A DNA stretch of 64,000 nucleotides from Helicostylum pulchrum (Eukaryota > Mucoromycota > Mucoromycetes > Mucorales > Mucoraceae): positions 186,001 to 250,000 of the forward strand of contig JAIXMO010000009.1 in the NCBI GenBank assembly GCA_025677825.1, read 5' to 3'. A program made the position numbers and the translations under genes. Under the pieces are notes generated by a model. That model did not search any database, was not told the DNA's origin, and was given only the letters and a program-made list of their open reading frames with translations. Positions 58,267 to 64,000 of the stretch are shown piece after piece (position 1 is the first letter of the stretch; every line of letters begins with the position of its first letter).

Positions 58267-58477
58267 ACGACTTAGAGATTATTAATTTACGATTATTCTG
58301 ACCATTGCCCATTCTCCATTTCTTTTTTAACCTATTCTTATAACTTATTCCTATTCATCAATTTTTCAATGGTTCTTATATACGCTTTCGTTAAAAAAAA
58401 CGCACGTACACTTTATTGCCTCTCTCTCTCTCTCCCTTTTAATCTATAATATAATGAAGTAATTTGTCTAAACATAA

Positions 58478-58738
58478 GCTTTAGTAAGAAAGCACGGCTA
58501 CCGAGAATCAAAACGATTCTCAAAAGATCGAATAATTCGAGAAAGAAGGAGTTCCTTCGTATCATCAGGTGATCGTCCAGACGATGATGTAGAATCACTT
58601 CAACATGGAATAAAGCGTGGTTCAGATGCTAGATTCCCTTGGATAATGAGTGATTCATTTACTGCTATTTTTAATAAATTTCAGACGAGTACATTTAGTA
58701 CTGGTCTCTTCTTGAATTCAGGTTTTATTTTTATTTGA
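58478..58738 (+). pseudogene. Coding-like remnant without start codon
   Basis: Eighty-six open codons with natural composition (KHGYRESKRFSKDRIIRERR, then SGDRPDDDVESLQHGIKRGSDARFPW) ending in TGA. A GCTTTAG just before it could be an old splice acceptor. It is in a different frame from the preceding pseudogene and may be its last exon or another fragment. The family is not recognised. Confidence 0.35.
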
Positions 58739-58976
58739 TAATGGGGACATATCAGCAAGCCATATTGGCTGTAAATAGTATTTAATATTCTTTGTTTGGA
58801 ATGCTTATACCATTTAAATTAAAATGTAAAAATAATTATAAAAAAGGAGTCGCGTTTTCTGCATTACTACATTAAACGAAATAAACTTTATATGAACGCA
58901 AAGTCTCCTTACGTAAATGAACATGACACTTGTATACAGTTTCAAAACAAAAGAAAAAAAAAAGAAAAAAAAAAGT

Positions 58977-61263
58977 TTATTCTTCTCTTTTGACAGCATC
59001 ACGAGCAGCTTTGATAAGAGGGGCAAGAGAAGGTAAAGGATCAGCTAGTCTCAAGAAGGGATGCTTCAACATTTCCGAAGCAGAAGGTCTAGCATCTACA
59101 TCAACCTCTAAACACTTTGCTAAAAAGTCACGGAATATAGGTGAAAGAGCTTCAGGGTTTTGAAGTTTTGGTGTACCGTTATTTGCAATTAAATAGAGCG
59201 CGCGAAGAGGGTTTTCGTTAAGGTAAGGCGGCTCTCCTTCTACCATTTCAATTGCCATAATACCAAGCGACCAAATATCGACTTTGGGTCCGTATTCTTT
59301 ACGAGTTACTACTTCTGGTGCCATCCAATAGGGGGTACCTACCATTGTTGTACGCTTTGATTGCATTTCGTTCAATTGAGCACAGAAACCAAAATCGGCT
59401 ATTCGGTGATAATTGTTAGCTTTATAAATAAAATAGTTTTCATGTATAGACTTACTTAATTTGATGTCACCGTATAAACTCAACAAGATGTTGTCACTTT
59501 TAATATCACGATGGATAACACCCTTCGAATGAAGATGTTGAAGTCCTTCTAATACCTCTTGACAAACCGCAGCGATTTGACCTTCCATCATCATATTGTT
59601 GGTAACGACATCAGTTAAACTACCACCTTCCATGTATTCCATAATAACCCATAAATCGCCACGCCATAAATAAGAATCGATGAAATTGACGATATTCTTT
59701 TGCTTTGATTCCTTCATGACCAAGATCTCGTTGATAATTAATTCCTTTTTTGGTTGCTGTTCAAGGTTCATTTGTTTGATAGCGACAGGGAATTCACTTT
59801 GATCAGAATAGGCAGTATATACACCACCAGAGGCACCTTGTCCAATCTTTCGCATGTTTCTGTAGACAAGAGTAGGGTCGGATTCGGTACAGATGGTTCT
59901 TAATTTTGCAATGACTTCAGCATCTTTCATGGTATGTTTTCTTTCCTTGACACGTTGTTTTACGGTACCAGGAGAGCCAGTTAAAGAATGTTGTTGTTGT
60001 AATTTTGGTTTATTATCACGTTGCTTGGAGCTTAATTTTCTTTGGATATCATAGTCCCTTGCAGCATGAGAAGAAGGTGATAATCTTTCTTGTTCCTGTC
60101 TATACTTTTGTTCTTGTTGTAATTGAAGTTGTCTTTGTTGATACTGTTGATATTGTTGTTGTTGTTGCTGCTGTTGCTGCTGTTGCAAATGTTGGTGATA
60201 CACTATATTTAATTATTATTAAAGAAAATTCTTTTTTTGTCATACGTTTAATAATATACTTACATTGATCATCTAATCTTTCTTGCTTCTATATAAAAAA
60301 ATAATTACATTAGACTATATATGTATAAACGTTTATATATATATACTTTTGTCGTCGTCTGTTCTTCATCGTTATATTCTTCCTCCTCTTCTTCATCATC
60401 CTCTTCAATTACAGCATGTGCCTTTTCCATTTTATGATACACAGATTCGTCAAGATCACAGTTTTCTTGATAGAAACCAATAGCATCTAATACAGCTTGT
60501 GGATTTTGATATTGCTCAACTTTTGAAATACCACTGTGTTGTAATAATGTTTGCCATTCTTGAGGTAAACCAGTAAATTCACCAGTACTAGCATCAAAAC
60601 CAACATGTGTAACATGTTTAGCGTTATATGGACCAGAAATTTCCATTTCTTTTTCCTGATCATTCGATTGCTTGTCTTTATTAAGCAAGTCTATATATAT
60701 ATATATATACTTTGTTAATATGAATTATATATATGTGTGTATGTGTGTATGTATACCATTAAAGCTGCCAACGAATTTATCAATCACTCCTTTGAACGTG
60801 GATCTATCCCTTGCCTTTCCAAATGCACTACTTGGTGGTAAATCTTTTGTTGGAGATAATTGTGGAGTACTGTGAGTTGAATCATCACTGTGATCACTTT
60901 CTTTATTTATATTTGGTAACGGTGGTGACGGTCTATTACGTCCAACTGAATTAGATCTATCACGTTTAGATGAAAGTGTTCTAGATAAAAATGACGGTTG
61001 CTTTGTATTATAAACTGGACTTGTCGTATCTGATTTACTACTGCTTGTTGTCAATTTACGTCCTATTATATTTTACGTAACTAGTTAGTTATATAATTTA
61101 TTTTACTATCCTTTTTTTTTTTATTATTGAGCTAACCAATATCTTTCTCGGAAATATCAGGTGAACTTGGCGCTGAGGACTCTGGTGTACGAATATTTAG
61201 TCTTTGAAGATGACTTGAAAGTGATCTATGAAGTCCTCCATTAGAATTGTTCGGTGAAGTCAT
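58977..61263 (-). CDS. p21-activated kinase (PAK/Ste20 family) with CRIB domain
   Basis: Exons 61263-61137, 61062-60757, 60690-60347, 60288-60264, 60202-59456 and 59398-58977 give 656 aa. PAKs are activated by Cdc42/Rac and signal to polarity and MAPK pathways. A CRIB motif lies at about 161-190 ([16 protein letters not shown]...GLP), then an acidic run, a Gln-rich linker, and a kinase domain from about 380: [39 protein letters not shown], the activation-loop Thr in [15 protein letters not shown], and [13 protein letters not shown]. All catalytic residues are present. No PH domain is visible, so it is nearer Ste20/Shk1 than Cla4. The last intron (59455-59399) is 57 nt, a multiple of three with no stop, directly before the DFG motif. 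Confidence 0.94.
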
Positions 61264-63017
61264 GTCGTCTGTTCTTTTTTCTTTTTGTTTTGGCTGCGTA
61301 ATGATATGTTTGTTTGTTTTAATAGCAACAAGTAAACGTATGTAAGTGCTTTTTTTCTTTTTAAAGGAAAGAGAGAAATAAGGAAGAGAGAGGGAAAAAA
61401 AGAGAGTATCGCAAAAAAAAGAAAGAAAAAGAGTTTATTGGTTCTGTTATATTTTGGTTTTATTTGGGGGGGAATGAAAAAAAAAAGAAAAAAGAGAAAA
61501 AGTCGTTCAAAGTAACTCAATTGATCTCGAAATAAGGGTATATACGATATTTATAACAGTCACAATGTTCACTCCCTTCATGACTTATGTAACTTTGAAC
61601 CTCTTTAATTAAAAGGAATGGTATTAATGTCTCTTTTTCACACAAGAAAAACGTTTCTGTAAAACACTCCTTTTAATCACCGCAAGTTTTCGTGTTCCCC
61701 GTCTTATCGCCCAAACAAAAATAGCCCTAACCAGTTTCAGTGTTGTTGCTGTAAAAAAAGGCATGTAATCATTACTTTTAGTCTAAATCCTGAATTAGTA
61801 GAAATAAATTACGCTTTTTTTTTACAGTTGGATACTCTTGAAAGGGAACTTTAGTGATATAGCCACGCTCCATATAAAATAAGTACAGGATCGATAAAAG
61901 TGATGCAGGGACCTTAAATATGACACGAATCGTAGTTTATTCTTTAAATCGTAAAGGGTATCTTCTTACTGTATAGTCATTTTATTAGCTTGTAGTATCT
62001 TGTAATTCACTGGTTTTTTTTCTATATTGACAACATTCCATTATTTTATCAAACTATTTTATAAAAATAAAAAAAGAGAGAAAAGAAACCATTTCGGTAC
62101 TGTTACATTCGTTACTATAAATGTCTCAATTACTGTGTACCTTTTTTGTCGTAAAGGCATTTTTTGTTAAAATCTTACTATTCTATTTATTATAATCGTG
62201 CTTTAAAATCCACAGCAGCAATAACAGCAACCGTAACAGGTATCATCATAACGCTATGTCGCTCTACCTTTTCTAATTGAGCGTTTAGAACAAATACTAC
62301 GCGCGTATTCACTTTTATATAAAGTACGATCCTTTGGCAACTAGCTAAAGTTTTATCAGTAATTTCGTTGTTTTAATCTGAGCCGTCTTCCCCCTCGAGC
62401 AAGGTAATAGCGGATGAAAGATATTCTGTCCTGTATGGCCTTTATCGGTCTTTACCTCACGTTCATCAGTAAACCCAAAGCCTATTTTTAGCGGAAGTAT
62501 ACACATATTTAGAAAGCATCAGTTTTTTTTTTTTTTTTTTTTTTTTGAGCCACTATGTACTAGAAAGCACTGCAGATCTAAACAGAATTCAGGGAGGGAA
62601 AAAAGGCGAAGCTAATTAAAGTTAAAAAAAAATTATTGAAAAAAAAAATCAGGTGTGCTTTCCATGCCTTTTAAAATAATCAGCACCTCGTGTAAATCAT
62701 ACTGAATCTTCGTGCTCCGGAAGTAGTGGCGCGTAAGATGTAGATATTATAATGGATCGACTGACTCATAACCCATTTTAAAGTACCAAAACTTGTTCGT
62801 AACCATATTGCACATCTATTCGATTTTAGATTTTTCTCGTGTTTCAAGTGCTACAATTATAATACATGTACTGATTTTTTATGTGCAACTACCTATTAGT
62901 TACCCCAGTATTGTAAAATTTGAATAAACTCGAATTAAATAAATTTCAAAAGTAAGCGTATATTTTATTGTAATACTATATTATATGTATATGTAAGGAA
63001 TTAATGTATTATTTTTT
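61264..63017. other. Intergenic region
   Basis: About 1.75 kb with T- and A-rich runs (T24 near 62523-62546). It holds the PAK promoter on the left (AG-rich on the plus strand, 61330-61500) and the 3' flank of the C2 gene on the right. No RNA or coding gene is supported. Confidence 0.6.
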
Positions 63018-64000
63018 TTACTTTGTTACAACTTCAACTAGAATATGAACTTCACCACTTCCAGCAGGTGTAAGAGGAAGCCAGCCATCGAAGGATCTAC
63101 CTTCATCAACATATTCAGATACATGGAATGATGCCTCGCCAATATCAGTATGGGTCAAAGTCTTGTGGTCTCTGACTGTCAAGTCAAGAGTTGAAGATCC
63201 AAAGACCTTGGTGACAAATGTTTCGCTCCTATAATATTTAATTTTGTTTAGAAAAGAGAGTTTTTTTTTTTACTGTCAAAGTTTTTATGCAGTTTCTACC
63301 ATTCAGGGTTATTGTTTTTCTTGAGATGTTTAGTCTTGTAAATAACATTCTTTCCAAGACGAATACGAACATAAGGATCAACCAGTTTATCACGTTTAGT
63401 GTCTTTCAAATTTCTAGCGCCAGCTACAGTAAATTTGACAGTTGCATTTTCTAAAAATTATATAATTCATTTAGTATTTACACCCAAAAAATAAAAAATA
63501 GTTAACTTACTTCCTCTATCTTCAAATACAGATTTAGGACGGGCAAGAGAATCGTTTGAAGACAAGACAGAGTTGCTGATTGCACTTTGATTGTTTTGTT
63601 CGTAATGAGATGCGGGAATAGGTGGCATAGGGGGGCTAACAGAAGAAACAGGAGAATCGGGGACAGGAGTGGACATATCAACTGACGCCTTCTTATTACC
63701 ACCACCACCAATCTTACCAATACCACGACCAATAGCTCCAAAGCCTCCACCAATAGCACCAATACCGCCACCGATAGCACCGCCAACAAGTTTAGCTCCA
63801 CCACCAACAGCACCAGTGACAACTTTAGTACCGCCGGTAATGACCTTTCCACCAGCGCCTACACCAAGTCCAACCACATCGCCAGCAAGACCGGTACCAC
63901 CGGCCAGGATACGAGTGGTAGAACCAAGCAAAGAAGTACCTTCACGTTTACGAGCAAGTAATTGAGGTTCCCATTTCATACGCAACATAATATTACCACC
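63018..64000 (-). CDS. C2-domain protein, 5' part outside window, apparent frameshift
   Basis: Three exons are visible: 64000 (open to the edge)-63511, 63450-63300 and 63229-63018. The first is Gly-rich with repeats like GGGIGAIGGG, then a Ser/Pro linker. The other two encode a C2 domain: VKFTVAGARNLK, DKLVDPYVRIRLG, NNNPEWSETFVTKVFGSSTLDL, then TVRDHKTLTHTDIGEASFHV. C2 domains bind phospholipids, often with Ca2+; the DPYVRI core and D residues are kept. The frame that gives STLDL does not continue into TVRDH: one extra base at about 63180-63181 (CC on plus) breaks it. Either a sequence error or a disabling indel. The name of the full-length protein cannot be set from this part. Confidence 0.6.

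Overview
The window looks like nuclear DNA of an early-diverging, AT-rich filamentous fungus, most likely Mucoromycota and probably Mucorales. Signs of this are spliceosomal introns of about 45-90 nt (GT...AG, often only a short pyrimidine tract), frequent poly(dA:dT) tracts, Gln/Asn/Asp-rich low-complexity stretches, HsbA-type secreted proteins and a decayed Fanzor/TnpB-like element of a kind I associate with Mucorales. Exon joins were worked out by hand from splice signals. Nearly every joined model was checked for frame, and most also match the known protein family.

Layout. 0-10 kb: an F-box fragment, a GATA+PHD chromatin protein, the splicing factor PRP38 and a Ulp1-type SUMO protease. 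10-16 kb: a rearranged locus with three HsbA-like genes (one dead, two in tail-to-tail inverted orientation) and a large imperfect inverted repeat. 17-18.5 kb: tRNA-Arg(ACG) followed by AT-rich direct repeats. 18.6-25.1 kb: an IRG-like GTPase with a myristoylation motif, a divergently transcribed RING-CH protein and a complete CEP104 homologue. 25.5-37.3 kb: a proline/serine-rich acidic protein, NF-YC (HAP5), a Mep2-type ammonium transporter, PRMT4/CARM1, MEMO1 and LST8 (TORC1/2). 37.3-45.3 kb: PIG-H, a small Ser/Asn-rich protein, CENP-T, LETM1/Mdm38, and divergent eL21 and uS4 ribosomal protein genes. 46.6-52.4 kb: a Frizzled/Smoothened-like seven-helix receptor and the O-mannosyltransferase PMT4. 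52.6-58.7 kb: an accessory block of decayed coding sequence, including the Fanzor-like pseudogene. 59-64 kb: a PAK/Ste20-type kinase with a CRIB domain and the 3' part of a C2-domain protein that carries an apparent frameshift.

Most genes are conserved single-copy housekeeping functions: splicing, SUMO, kinetochore, GPI and O-mannosyl glycosylation, TOR, nitrogen uptake and polarity signalling. Accessory content is concentrated at 10-18.5, 27.5-28.4, 38.1-39.2 and 52.6-58.7 kb. The most unusual intact gene is the IRG-like GTPase, and the most notable mobile element is the Fanzor-like pseudogene.
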